A stretch of DNA of 64,000 nucleotides from positions 149,495,680 to 149,559,679 of the forward strand of contig OZ020590.1 of NCBI GenBank assembly GCA_963971535.1. The letters are read 5' to 3'. The position numbers and the translations under genes are program-made. Below are positions 32,415 to 41,958 of the stretch, in pieces. The first letter of the stretch is position 1, and each line of letters begins with the position of its first letter. This DNA is from Notolepis coatsorum. Lineage: Eukaryota > Chordata > Actinopteri > Aulopiformes > Paralepididae. Under the pieces are notes generated by a model, which saw only the letters and a program-made list of their open reading frames with translations, searched no databases and was not told the origin of the DNA.

Positions 32415-35400
32415 TCACCTCAGGAGTGGAGTTGCGTATCTCATCACTCCGTTGACTTTGACTCTCTTTGTCCCCTGCTCGAGGAGGGCTATAGCGTAAA
32501 TGTCTTCCTTGGAACGAATGTCTTTCTTTTCGTTCTTAAAGGGCATTGTCTCTAGTGTCCATAGCCTCTCGACATGCTGTAGGAGGGTGGTGTCTTCTTC
32601 TGTCACTCTGGAGTGGAGGCAGCTAGTGGCTGCTGTTCGGTTAAGAGACTTAGCGAGGGGGCCTTGTAGTGTCCATCCTAGGCGGGTCTCGACTGCTGCA
32701 GGACAGCCTCTGGGCCCTGTGTGGACCCGGTCAATCGGGACGATGAGGTCTGCATGGTCGGAGCCTATCAGCAGGGTCGGGGTGGCACCGTCTATGAGCG
32801 GTATAGGTAGTTGACGCAGGTGCACATATTTATCCATCAGCTTGGCGATGGGGTAGGTGTACTGCGACAGGCCTATTTCTTGGCTGGTGAAAGCGTTAGT
32901 AATCCTATACCGTCTCTCTGGCTGCCCGCTTGCTGCGATAGTGAAGGAGACATTCTCGCCCTTTATCGTCTTTAGATCTCTTCTTATTGTCCGAATCGTC
33001 ATCTGGTTTTCGCTCCCCCGCAGCCCCAGCTGGGCCGCAGCGGACGCGAGGAGAAGGGTCTTCTCTGACCCGTCGTCAAGGACGGCGTAAGTGTCCATGA
33101 CCTTATCTTGGTAACTCAGTGTTACGCGGACCACCTTTAAGAGCACCCGGGCGCCCCCGCTGCTGGCGGGGTCAATGTACATAACACTTGCCTTTGTGCT
33201 GCTTGAGGGTGCAGGCTTTCTTCTGTTACTGTCGTGTAGGACATCTAGGTGGGCTCCGTCACACCGACTACACCTCTTCTTTAAGCGGCAATCAGCTGCC
33301 ATGTGACTGCGCGCACATCGGTAACAGCGTCGGTTGGACTTTATCCATTGACTCACCTCGTCGGCGGTCATCTTCTTGAACGTGTCACATTGTGACAACC
33401 AGTGTTCCTTTTCGCAGTACGGGCACACCATCTTCCACTTCTCTTTCATCGAGGGGGTACTGTGGTTCTTGCTGCTCGGTACTGATTCTGATTGGTGCAT
33501 GACGGTCACCAATCTGCGGCCATCGTTTGCTCTCCTAGGTCCCTCTCTGGAGCTTGGTGTGCTCCGCATGAACGTATCCAACCGTAGGCTGTTGACTTCT
33601 CTCGCCAGGAAGTCGGCTAGGTCTAGGAGGGATGGCTCGGGACCGTTAGGATCACGGTGGTCTCTTTGCCGCCTGAAGCGCTCTTGTCGGGCGGGCGGAA
33701 GCTTCTCTAAAATCCTCTCGACATTAGAGTTTGCGTACAGTTCGTGCATACCCTTTTCTCTTTGCGCCCCCAGCATCCCTACCAGGGATTGTACCTTGAT
33801 AGACAGGTCATCTAGTGAGCGATTGTCTGTGGCTGGGGGTAGGCGGTCAATATGCCTTATCTCTTGTATTACGTAGTCCCATATGCGTCCATATCTTTGG
33901 TCGAGTGCTGCTAGAGCCGCTGTGTATGGGGTAGTAGAGGTGGCATAGGCCAGCGCTATATTGTGCGCTCGGGGCACCTTGAGGTGCTTCAGTAGGATAG
34001 CATACTTGTACGGTTCATCAGCTACATCGGACATCATTGTCTCTAAGCACATTCGTAGCTCCGTGTACTGTGCTCTGTTCTCGTGGGTGAAGTCCGGAAA
34101 CGTCGGTGTGCCAATGTATGATGCCATGGATGGCTGGCACATCGGTGAGCGTTGGAAGAGAGGCCTCCTAGGCGAGTCTCCTCTTATGCCTCTTGGTGGG
34201 CTGGTACCTGCTGGGTACCATGGCCCGCGTATCCAGGTGCTGTTCCTCGGGGCTGGTTGTGCGTCAAGCTCACCCGTGAATTGAGTCGGGGGTCTGTAGC
34301 GCAGAGCCGCGGGGGTAGAGCCTGGGCTGTACTGGACCTCCTGGTCCTGTGGAGTACTGTGCTGCTGTCGGGCTTGACTCTCCTCCTCTCCCTCTTCTTC
34401 TTCCTCTGGCAGGTCCTCTAGATCCTGTAGTCGTCTATTTTGCCTCTCCGCGGTGTAGACCGTTTCTTCCTTGTAGCTGGGTCTCACTTGGACCGGTCGG
34501 GGAAGGGGTTCGGAGGGGGGTATAGGCTCTCTCTGGTGGTCGGGCTCAGGGTCGCTTGATCGGGTAGGGGAGGGTGCCCTTGACCCCTGTCTTGACGAGG
34601 CCCTGGAACCCCGTGCGGAGGGAGGGGGTGTTGCCCTGGTGATCAGCTGCTCCATTATCTGCGCTTGTAATCGGTCGCGCTCGGCTTCGCGCTTGGTGAG
34701 AGCGAGGTCGCGCTCTGCTTCTCTTTGGGCACCGGTAGCGGCGCGCTGGGCTTCGGCGGCGGCGCGCTGGGCTTCGGCCCGGTCCCTTACCATATTCTCT
34801 TCCGTCTGAAGGCGTCTAATCTCTAGACGTATACGATCTTCGTCGCTCCGTTGCTGCGCCTGAAGGCGTTCTCTTTCCATGGAAGAATGTTCGCGCTCAC
34901 TAAGCGTCTGTGCTTGGAGTCGATCGCGCTCTGTTGAGGCTGCTAGGCTGGCGAGGAATGCCTGTGCCAGCATCTTGTCCGCCTCGCTGGGGGAAGACGC
35001 TGGTTGAGGTGATCCGCTCCTGGCAGTACTCGTTGGAGATCTGTTCTCCTGTGGCGAGTCCTGGAGATCCATCTCCGGGGTGCTCTCCTCTTCTTGTAGC
35101 GGGTAGAGTTCCATCCCTGGAGAGCTGTCTTTATCCTGGAGCTCTCCGGGGACTACTTCTTCGGTCTTGGCGGGGGGTAAAGTCATGTCGGGTCCCTCCT
35201 GGTCCCTACCGTGAGCTTGGTCAGTTACGTTAGAACCCACTAGGGCCTCTATTGGCGGGGTAGCCTGGTCGATAGGGTCGGACATAATTTTACTATCTAC
35301 TTTTTCCGCGTTTACCGTCTGTAGAAAGCTAGGTAGTATATTGGCAACGTAATCCTCTAAGTACTGAGGTGTCTGCCGTCTACGCTGCGGGCGATCTACT

Positions 35401-35456
35401 TTAGGAGAACCGTTTTGTGGAGTGTTCATCATAGGCCATGTCAATATTAATACCAC
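32415..35456 (-). CDS. gag-pro: BEL/Pao gag and protease
   Basis: The 1,013-codon frame has a basic, glutamine- and glutamate-rich coiled-coil-like stretch (REAERDLALTKREAERDRLQ, about residues 165-280). A capsid-type region follows (LLKHLKVPRAHNIALAYA, about 480-600), then cysteine-histidine modules (CPYCEKEHWLSQC near 677, CYRCARSHMAADC, CSRCDGAHLDVLH near 727). The aspartic protease active site lies in AVLDDGSEKTLL near 794. The first Met may be replaced by MM at codons 9-10. The frame ends in TGA shortly after the protease; two codons later the pol ORF's first Met follows in the same frame. Confidence 0.92.
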   Translation of the reverse strand: MVLILTWPMMNTPQNGSPKVDRPQRRRQTPQYLEDYVANILPSFLQTVNAEKVDSKIMSDPIDQATPPIEALVGSNVTDQAHGRDQEGPDMTLPPAKTEEVVPGELQDKDSSPGMELYPLQEEESTPEMDLQDSPQENRSPTSTARSGSPQPASSPSEADKMLAQAFLASLAASTERDRLQAQTLSEREHSSMERERLQAQQRSDEDRIRLEIRRLQTEENMVRDRAEAQRAAAEAQRAATGAQREAERDLALTKREAERDRLQAQIMEQLITRATPPPSARGSRASSRQGSRAPSPTRSSDPEPDHQREPIPPSEPLPRPVQVRPSYKEETVYTAERQNRRLQDLEDLPEEEEEGEEESQARQQHSTPQDQEVQYSPGSTPAALRYRPPTQFTGELDAQPAPRNSTWIRGPWYPAGTSPPRGIRGDSPRRPLFQRSPMCQPSMASYIGTPTFPDFTHENRAQYTELRMCLETMMSDVADEPYKYAILLKHLKVPRAHNIALAYATSTTPYTAALAALDQRYGRIWDYVIQEIRHIDRLPPATDNRSLDDLSIKVQSLVGMLGAQREKGMHELYANSNVERILEKLPPARQERFRRQRDHRDPNGPEPSLLDLADFLAREVNSLRLDTFMRSTPSSREGPRRANDGRRLVTVMHQSESVPSSKNHSTPSMKEKWKMVCPYCEKEHWLSQCDTFKKMTADEVSQWIKSNRRCYRCARSHMAADCRLKKRCSRCDGAHLDVLHDSNRRKPAPSSSTKASVMYIDPASSGGARVLLKVVRVTLSYQDKVMDTYAVLDDGSEKTLLLASAAAQLGLRGSENQMTIRTIRRDLKTIKGENVSFTIAASGQPERRYRITNAFTSQEIGLSQYTYPIAKLMDKYVHLRQLPIPLIDGATPTLLIGSDHADLIVPIDRVHTGPRGCPAAVETRLGWTLQGPLAKSLNRTAATSCLHSRVTEEDTTLLQHVERLWTLETMPFKNEKKDIRSKEDIYAIALLEQGTKRVKVNGVMRYATPLLR

Positions 35457-35481
35457 TATATTAATATTACACTAGTTACCC

Positions 35482-35498
35482 TCCGGCTCGAAGGACCA
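35482..35498 (-). other. Primer-binding site, tRNA-Tyr
   Basis: On plus the sequence TCCGGCTCGAAGGACCA equals the 3' end of vertebrate tRNA-Tyr (GUA) including CCA, as I remember that tRNA. It begins two bases inside the 5' LTR border, the standard spacing. Confidence 0.85.
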
Positions 35499-35500
35499 AT

Positions 35501-36849
35501 TGTAACTGAGGGGTACAATTCCCTGACTGTATTGATAAGTATGGTATCATTAAACCACTACCGCTTTATGTACTTTAATTACTGGCCATACAGTACATGA
35601 TATATAAATATGATGAACACTTCCCACAATGAATCGGTTCCACACCAAGGTGTAATTAAGTATTTATTGCAGCAAAAGGTACATAATATACTTCTCTGGT
35701 CACTTTGGATGCGCTTATAAGGCAAGGAATGTGCGTAGGCAAATCAATAATGAATGTCCATTCTCTGGTTACGCAGGAGGTAATTATACAACCTGAATCT
35801 TAGGGAATTATATCTATGGTACACTAGTAATATATAGCGGGAGATACTGGAAGGGTCCCCCCGGTTGTAAGCCAGCAGGGGTAGAGGATCTGTCGGTAGT
35901 AGAGAGTCTGGTCAACGATGACTAAGGAGACTCCAAGTACAGGAGACGGTGCAATAGCCTCTTGATCCACAGACGAATACAGCTGTTCTCCGTAGACTGT
36001 AGCTCCACAGTGAAGAAAGCTAGCCGGCCTCAGGCTCTCTGAGGCGCAGGCTCGACGTGGCTCCCCACAGGGTAAATCCCACACGTGTAGGCGTCGGCGA
36101 TTCTCCGCTCCATAAATCACAGGACCAAAACAAATATAATCCAGCCGCAAAGGGCTATGTAGTCGTCGGGTAGATTAATCCAGTGTACATGTCCACACGG
36201 TTCTCGTCTAGGTCTCCTCGGGTGAAAGCGCCATGAAAGCAGCCCAGCCTGGATAAGCACTCTAGCTGGTACGAGGAAGCGTTGGTGATGCTGGTCACTG
36301 TAGAACTTTAGCCGCACGATACACTATACTCAAATAGACTATTACTGACTTAATAGAAATATGTCGCACTCGACGGTATAGCGCCAAACTCTGACAATTC
36401 AGTTATTAATTCGCACGCGGTCTCAATGCTCTATTTGGGGCCAAACAGGCCATACTTCACCGCACGTTGTATCGTGGGTGAGGCTTCAACTTATTGGGTA
36501 ACTCTTGACTTCTGACTAAGTGCTTCTGTATTCACCTGCGCTATATTTATATGCACGGCGAACAAACTAGTGCCAACCTCATTTCTGTCTCCGTATTCCT
36601 GGGCAAGGCCGGGCATGTACAGACATGTCTTGACGGTGACTTTGAACCTGACTCTGGAGGCATGGCCCTGGCGCCTGTGGACCGCTGTCCAATAGGAGAA
36701 TGAAATATTATGGTCTGGACTAGGCTAAAGGGACATTCCGTGTATATGTACAAGGAATATACAAGGGATATCAAACGATATACAAATACTATGCAATATA
36801 TATCAATCAATAAATATATATATTCGGTTTAATCTGATCCTTTGTAACA
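35501..36849 (-). repeat. 5' LTR of the BEL/Pao element
   Basis: 1,349 bp, expected to hold the promoter for minus-strand transcription of gag-pol. Identical to the 3' LTR apart from one base noticed. Confidence 0.96.
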
Positions 36850-37239
36850 ACAAGGGAAAACTTGATGCCAGGTGTGACATGGGATATTTTGTGGGTTATG
36901 ATAAGAACAGCCCATCATATTTAATCTATCACCCAGATACTGATAAAGTGCAAAAGCACAGGCTGGTCAAGTTAATAAACAAAGTAACTGTGGAGAGACA
37001 GACACAGACAAACGAGTCAAATCAGAGTGATGATGACTATGACAATGTGATACGGCCTAAAGCTAACGTGATCACACAGGAGGTGTATGAGAGTAACGAG
37101 AGCGCTCAAGAACAAAGTGTACAAAATAGTCCAGTAACTATGTCTGACACAAATGGTGAATCTGAGAGTGGGAGATATCCAACTAGAGAAAGGAAGAAAC
37201 CAAGTCACTTAAAAGACTGCAGCCTCTTGCATTGGTGAC

Positions 37240-37670
37240 GAGCGTAATCTCCGCTACGCCACCCAGCCGCTTTATTCTACATTCTTATGGAATGAATGAG
37301 ATAAAAAATATATATATTATTATTTTTTTAATACATTTTTAGTTAATTTTCATAACGAGATAATTTGCTGTGTAATTAATTAATCTAATTAAGGCGATAA
37401 ACTGACAGCCCTAGTTCTTATGCACGCCTGGTGATACAAAATCCAAATTGAACTCTGCCATTTGAAAGATAATATATGTATATATATAAATGTGCGAATT
37501 GGCTATAATAAGGTAATTTATAAGCCTGCTATTCTATAATAATATTTCAAATTGCTTTGGTCCGGATGGGAGAATTCAGTACTGTATCTACAGAACCTTC
37601 TGTTTAATCATCTTCCCTTTATTAATTTCCTTAGATTTTTTGTACACATGATCTCAAGAATACGGAAGCC
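37240..37670. other. AT-rich interval without recognised features
   Basis: A few poly(T) and TA-rich runs. No frame, repeat or element boundary could be supported. Confidence 0.5.
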
Positions 37671-37674
37671 CTAA

Positions 37675-38440
37675 GAGGCCGTACATTCATACATTTTATT
37701 TACTCCGTTTTCCCGTGATAACGAGTTAATTAAATTTTTTTCTCGTGATAACGGGATAATTTTCTCGAGAAAACGAAACGATAGTCTTGTATATATTAGA
37801 GCACTGCAGTAAACATCATTCAGTGTCGCAATGTCAGAGGAGCAGGTAGCCCGTTTTGTGACTGTGATGTGGTGCATCACAGTCAGGAAAGGGGCGAAAG
37901 GAGCAGGAGGATATTGATCACCGCATCACATATCTCTTCAATCAAGGCCTGACACAGGCTGAAATAGCTTTATGCCTTGCTGTTACAGATAATATATACC
38001 GGTATATACACATTAGTGTGCATCAAAGTGCAATCAAAGTGAGTGAGCTCTCAAAGAGCACCTGGCTACGGGACGGGAGGCTGCAACTCGAAACTGGCCC
38101 CCGTATGTCCCCCTCCCACCCCCTCCCAATGTACAGTTTCCTCCCCCCCTTCGTATGTATACATTTTCTGTTAGGATCTCTGTTTAACAGTACTGTATAT
38201 TTGGATATCTTGTATGTCACAAATGTAACAGTACTGTTACTGTGTATAACTGTATGTCAGGTACCCCCCTGAAATAAATGAATCCGTTATCACGAGGAAA
38301 CGGACTTCGTTTTCTCAAGATAACGAGATAAATTATCCCGTTATCACGAGAAAACGGACTTCGTTATGTCGAGATAACAAGTTTATAACAAAATTATCCC
38401 GTTATCACGAGAAAACTAATTAAATTAACTCGTTATCACC
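37675..38440. mobile_element. DNA transposon remnant with GTTATCACGAG repeats at both ends
   Basis: The left side carries CGTGATAACGAGTTAATTAA and CGTGATAACGGGATAATT. The right side (38285-38440) carries inverse copies CCGTTATCACGAGAAAAC three times. Between them, around 37830-37990, a degraded frame reads LFNQGLTQAEIALCLAVTDN, like a helix-turn-helix opening of a transposase. A LINE 3' fragment (38055-38275) is inserted. Superfamily and exact termini unresolved; IS3EU-like is a guess. Confidence 0.5.
38055..38275 (+). mobile_element. LINE 3' fragment
   Basis: It begins CTCAAAGAGCACC and runs through the CCCCTCCC UTR stretch to CTGTATGTCAGG, lacking the tetranucleotide tail. Confidence 0.65.
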
Positions 38441-38447
38441 TACAAAT

Positions 38448-38830
38448 CCCTTCACGCTCTGGCACCTCAGTACCTCACTGACCTCCTCCACCCCTACACT
38501 CAGTCACGGTCCCTGCGATCCACGGACACTGGTCAGCTCTCCATCCCCCGAACCAGACTACGGACGTTCGGGGACAGAGCTTTCAGTGTGGCAGCTCCCA
38601 CCCTCTGGAACTCCCTCCCCGCAGAACTCCGCACCACCCCAACTCTGGACTCATTTAAAAAACGGCTCAAAACCCACCTCTTCAACCTGGCCTTCAACCC
38701 CTAACTTTCTCACTTTATATGTATATGTTGTGTCTGTCCACTATGTTTGTTAATTTGTTATCTCCCCCCCCCCCTTATGTAAAGCGACCTTGGGTCCTCT
38801 GAAAGGCGCTATATAAAACGAAGTATTATT
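38448..38830 (+). mobile_element. L2-like LINE 3' end
   Basis: The frame encodes HALAPQYLTDLLHPYTQSRS, RTFGDRAFSVAAPTLWNSLP and a stop, the conserved C-terminus of fish L2 proteins. A UTR follows, ending GCGCTATATAAAACGAAG and ATT repeats. 5' truncated but the C-terminal frame is open. Confidence 0.85.
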
Positions 38831-38935
38831 ATCCTTTTGATTACGGTTCTACACGTGTCTTTATAGCTGTATCACTGTACATGTTAATACTATATCTATA
38901 TCTGTACATATCCCTTACCTACTCTTACTAGTTAC

Positions 38936-39778
38936 TAGGGGTGTAAAGGTACACGTATCCGTACGGAACCGTTTCAGTGTGTACCATACCGTACCGAACG
39001 GCTGTGTACCAAACGAATACAACGGTATGTTTTTTTTTTTACTATCTTTTCCCCCCCTCCTTTTTTCAGATTTTTCTCCCATCCCACGGTTAGTCGTTAT
39101 GCCAATTCCCAACCCCCTTCCTGGTTGTTGCGCACCCCCCCCTACTGTTGGTCCAGGAGGCCGGAGACTGTCACATGCTTTCCTCCGACACATGTGCAGC
39201 CAGCCGGCAGCCAGCCTGGCAGCGCAGATTCTCACCGGGAGAGTGGAAGGTGTGGAAGGTCAACTACCTTTCTCCAGATCCTACCCTCGCTGTGCAGGCG
39301 CCCCGACCGAACTGTAGGTGTCGCTGTCCACAACGCCCAGGACCCACCCATCAGCTTTCCCACCGCTAACACTGCCAATTGTGTTAGTATGAGCGACCAG
39401 CCAAGCTGATAGCAACGCCGAGAGCTGGGCTCGAACCCAGCGTCTCCAGCGTTGGTGGCGAGCGACTTGCCCACTACACCACCTAGCCGCCTACAACGGT
39501 ATGTTAACCACTAACGACTGCCCACCGGCACCGGGGGCTGTTTTTTTCACAATCTAATATAATTATACTTTTTTTCTTTACAAGTCGATTATTAATTTCA
39601 ATATAGAATATTTGTTGACAGCCCTACAAGTACAATTAGTTACTGCACACTACATCACCCCTGAGTGGAACATGGAAAGCCAAACTTTCCCCCACTGTAC
39701 CGAAAACCCGTACCGAACCGTGACTTCAAAACCGAGGTACGTACCGAACCGTGGTTTTTGTGTACCGTTACACCCCTA
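38936..39778. mobile_element. hAT element with nested SINE, CTAGTTAC duplication
   Basis: Ends TAGGGGTGTAAAGGTACAC and TAGGGGTGTAACGGTACAC (other strand), flanked by CTAGTTAC at 38928-38935 and 39779-39786, within the 37-bp minisatellite of unit C. No transposase. Without the nested SINE and its duplication the element is about 370 bp. Units A and B lack it. Confidence 0.9.
39032..39491 (-). mobile_element. 460-bp tRNA-derived SINE inside the hAT element
   Basis: Target duplications TACAACGGTATGTT at 39018-39031 and 39492-39505. On minus the head reads GGCGGCTAGGTGGTGTAGTG (box A) with GGGTTCGAGCCCA (box B) and the element ends in an A-tail. It has the same 460-bp length as the copy at 43829-44288. 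Confidence 0.92.
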
Positions 39779-39944
39779 CTAGTTACTATATCTATATCTG
39801 TACATATCTCTTACCTACTCTTACTAGTTACGCTGCTGGCCAGTATGACTTACTACCATAGTGTCTTTATACCTGTATCACTGTACATATTAATACTTAA
39901 TACTACAACTCTGTACATACATCTGATTAGCACTAATACTAATC

Positions 39945-40080
39945 AGTGGCTCGGGAGGTAGAGCAGTCATCTGGTAATCTGGAGGTTCCCAGTTCGATTC
40001 CCCTTCTCCCGGGCAGCGTGTCGAAGTGTCCTTGAGCAAGACACTTAACCCCTAACTTAACCCCATTGCAGTAGTCGAGG
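39945..40080 (+). mobile_element. tRNA-derived SINE, unit C
   Basis: Paralogue of 86-220; box A here is intact (GGTAGAGCAGTC). Confidence 0.7.
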
Positions 40081-40179
40081 GAGGCGAGACGTGACTGTTG
40101 ATTGGACGAGGAGTTGGGTGGCTTCATGTCAGCAAGGGGCGGATCCTTCTGCCGTTGCTCAGGAGGAACATTCCATGCA

Positions 40180-41238
40180 GGGCAGGGATACAAACTGGTC
40201 AGACTACTGCTTGACCTTACTCCTAGAACCCACCTCACCCCTGCCCACTTTGACAACCTAGGATGGCTTAGAGTAGACGACAGAGTACAGCAACTTGCAA
40301 TGGGCCTGGTCTACAAGATACACTACACGAATAATGTCGAATGTCAAATTACTTCCCAAAGGTCAGTGAATACCACGATCACAACACCAGAGGGAGCTCC
40401 ACAAATCATGTCAAACCCAGATTCGGCTCAAACAAGGGACTAAACACGTTTTGCAATTATGCCACATCAATGTGGAACGCCCTACCCACAGCTGTAAAGG
40501 AATGTGAATCACTACCCACTTTCTTTTTTTTTTTATATATTTTTTATTATTGCAAAACAAAAATTATTAAAAGTCAGTACTCAACACATAATGCATAATG
40601 AAACTAACAGTCAAGGTGGTTAAAATTACATGCAAGTACAGAAACAAGACAAAAAAAAAAGTCTATAATAACATTTTAACCGTATACAGTGTATATCCAG
40701 CGAAATTAACAATTATATAAATGTTTATATAGGATCACTACCCACTTTCAAAGAGCACCTACGAGACTGCAGTTGAAAACTGGCCCCTGTAAATGTCTAA
40801 ACCCAACCCCCTCCAATGTACAGTAAATGTCCTAACCCAATAATACACGAGACCCTCTTCTTGGGACCAAGTAAGGTTTAGTCGATATTCCAATGTACAG
40901 TTTTGCTTGTACAGTTTCCCCCACCCACCCAACTACCTCCAATGTACACTCCCCCCCCCCCACCTACCCAACCTCCTCCAATGTACAGTTTCTACAGTTT
41001 AGACTCTTTTGGTATCACAAACAGTACTGTATTTGTAAATCTGGTATGTCATAAATGTATAGATGTAGCAGTACTGTCTATCTGTATCTTGTGTATGTCA
41101 TATATGTTATGATGAATTGAAAATGGGAGACCCTGATGTAAACTAGACGAAAGTCTTTCTCTGGTCTGCATCCCCTTAACAATTGTGTGTATTGAGCTGT
41201 ACTGTATTGTACCCATTCTGCAATCTGTTAATAAAGTT

Positions 41239-41283
<45 letters not shown>

Positions 41284-41285
41284 AC
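40180..41285 (+). mobile_element. LINE 3' end, unit C (no MITE)
   Basis: Paralogue of the unit A and B LINE end, running through to (CAAT)n of about ten repeats. It keeps the uninterrupted CTTTCTCTGGTCTGCATC at 41154-41171, the empty site of the Harbinger-like element. It is itself split by a poly(A) retroposon at 40524-40733. Confidence 0.85.
40524..40733 (-). mobile_element. Poly(A)-tailed retroposon fragment, 16-bp target duplication
   Basis: 210 bp starting with a T run on plus, flanked by ATCACTACCCACTTTC at 40508-40523 and 40734-40749. The long duplication and A-tail indicate L1-type target-primed insertion on minus. Source family not recognised. Confidence 0.85.
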
Positions 41286-41528
41286 ACGGCACACTGAGGC
41301 CTACAACAAACTGACCGGATCTTCCTTTATTCATTATGTTGATTGTACTGTAGCACTATTTTACTCTGTCCATTCTATTGCATAATTTTACTATCTACTA
41401 TTATTGCGTCTGTATTATTTTACTCTGTTTATTGCTTTTTATTACAGGTTCAAAACTGTCAGGTATTAAACTGTGTGGGTATCAAACAAGAGACTGTCAG
41501 GCTTTAAAACTGTGTAGGACCCAGACCT

Positions 41529-41588
41529 AGAACTGCACCCTGAGAGGGAACTGCACCCTGAGAGAGAACTGCACCCTGAGAGGGAGGT
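41529..41588. repeat. 18-bp minisatellite, unit C
   Basis: Only about three copies, against about ten in A and twenty in B. Confidence 0.85.
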
Positions 41589-41958
41589 TCGAAGGGTCAA
41601 AGTGGGTATAAGACAGGAGGGAAGACTGTCTAGTTTTAAACTGTGGATACCAAACAGAGAAGGTAAAGACGACTTTGAACTGTTGAACAGTAATCCAGAA
41701 CTATTTTATTGCACTGTAAAAAAAAATATATATATATATTTAGCATGGAATAGCGCACAAACTAAAGTATGTAGAAATTATCTGGTTAGTCAGTCTTGGA
41801 CTATAAACAATGCCTGTCAAATGAGCCATACTATTGTCTCCATCCATAGCTATAATACAGAACACATGATGGGTCCGCAAACATAGCTAAAATGGTCAAT
41901 AACGCTGGCGCCTGGCGCCATTGAGTAAAGATGGGAAAAGAGCGTGGCAGTCAATGAG

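Larger units (their letters stand above)
27783..36849 (-). mobile_element. Full-length BEL/Pao LTR retrotransposon
   Basis: 9,067 bp with two 1,349-bp LTRs (TGTAACTG...TTTGTAACA), target duplication ACAAG (27778-27782, 36850-36854), a primer-binding site at 35482-35498, a purine-rich tract at 29132-29143 and two long in-frame ORFs on minus. By eye the LTRs differ at one base (A at 27816, G at 35534), so the insertion is recent. Only gag-protease and pol are present; no env-like frame is seen. Confidence 0.97.
27545..37239 (+). pseudogene. Ty1/copia integrase remnant, split by the BEL/Pao element
   Basis: The left piece (27555-27782) encodes the integrase end region: a frame-shifted PYSPHQNG-like motif, then KRLWNYAVQTAGVVSNRC and LTGKEPNLSKMQTFGSVCY. 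The right piece (36855-37239) continues with GYFVGYDKNSPSYLIYHPDT and ends in an acidic tail before a stop. These are hallmarks of copia integrase (FGxxxY...FVGYxxxSKGYR). The join falls exactly at the BEL/Pao target duplication ACAAG. No RT or LTR of this copia element is in the window. Confidence 0.82.
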
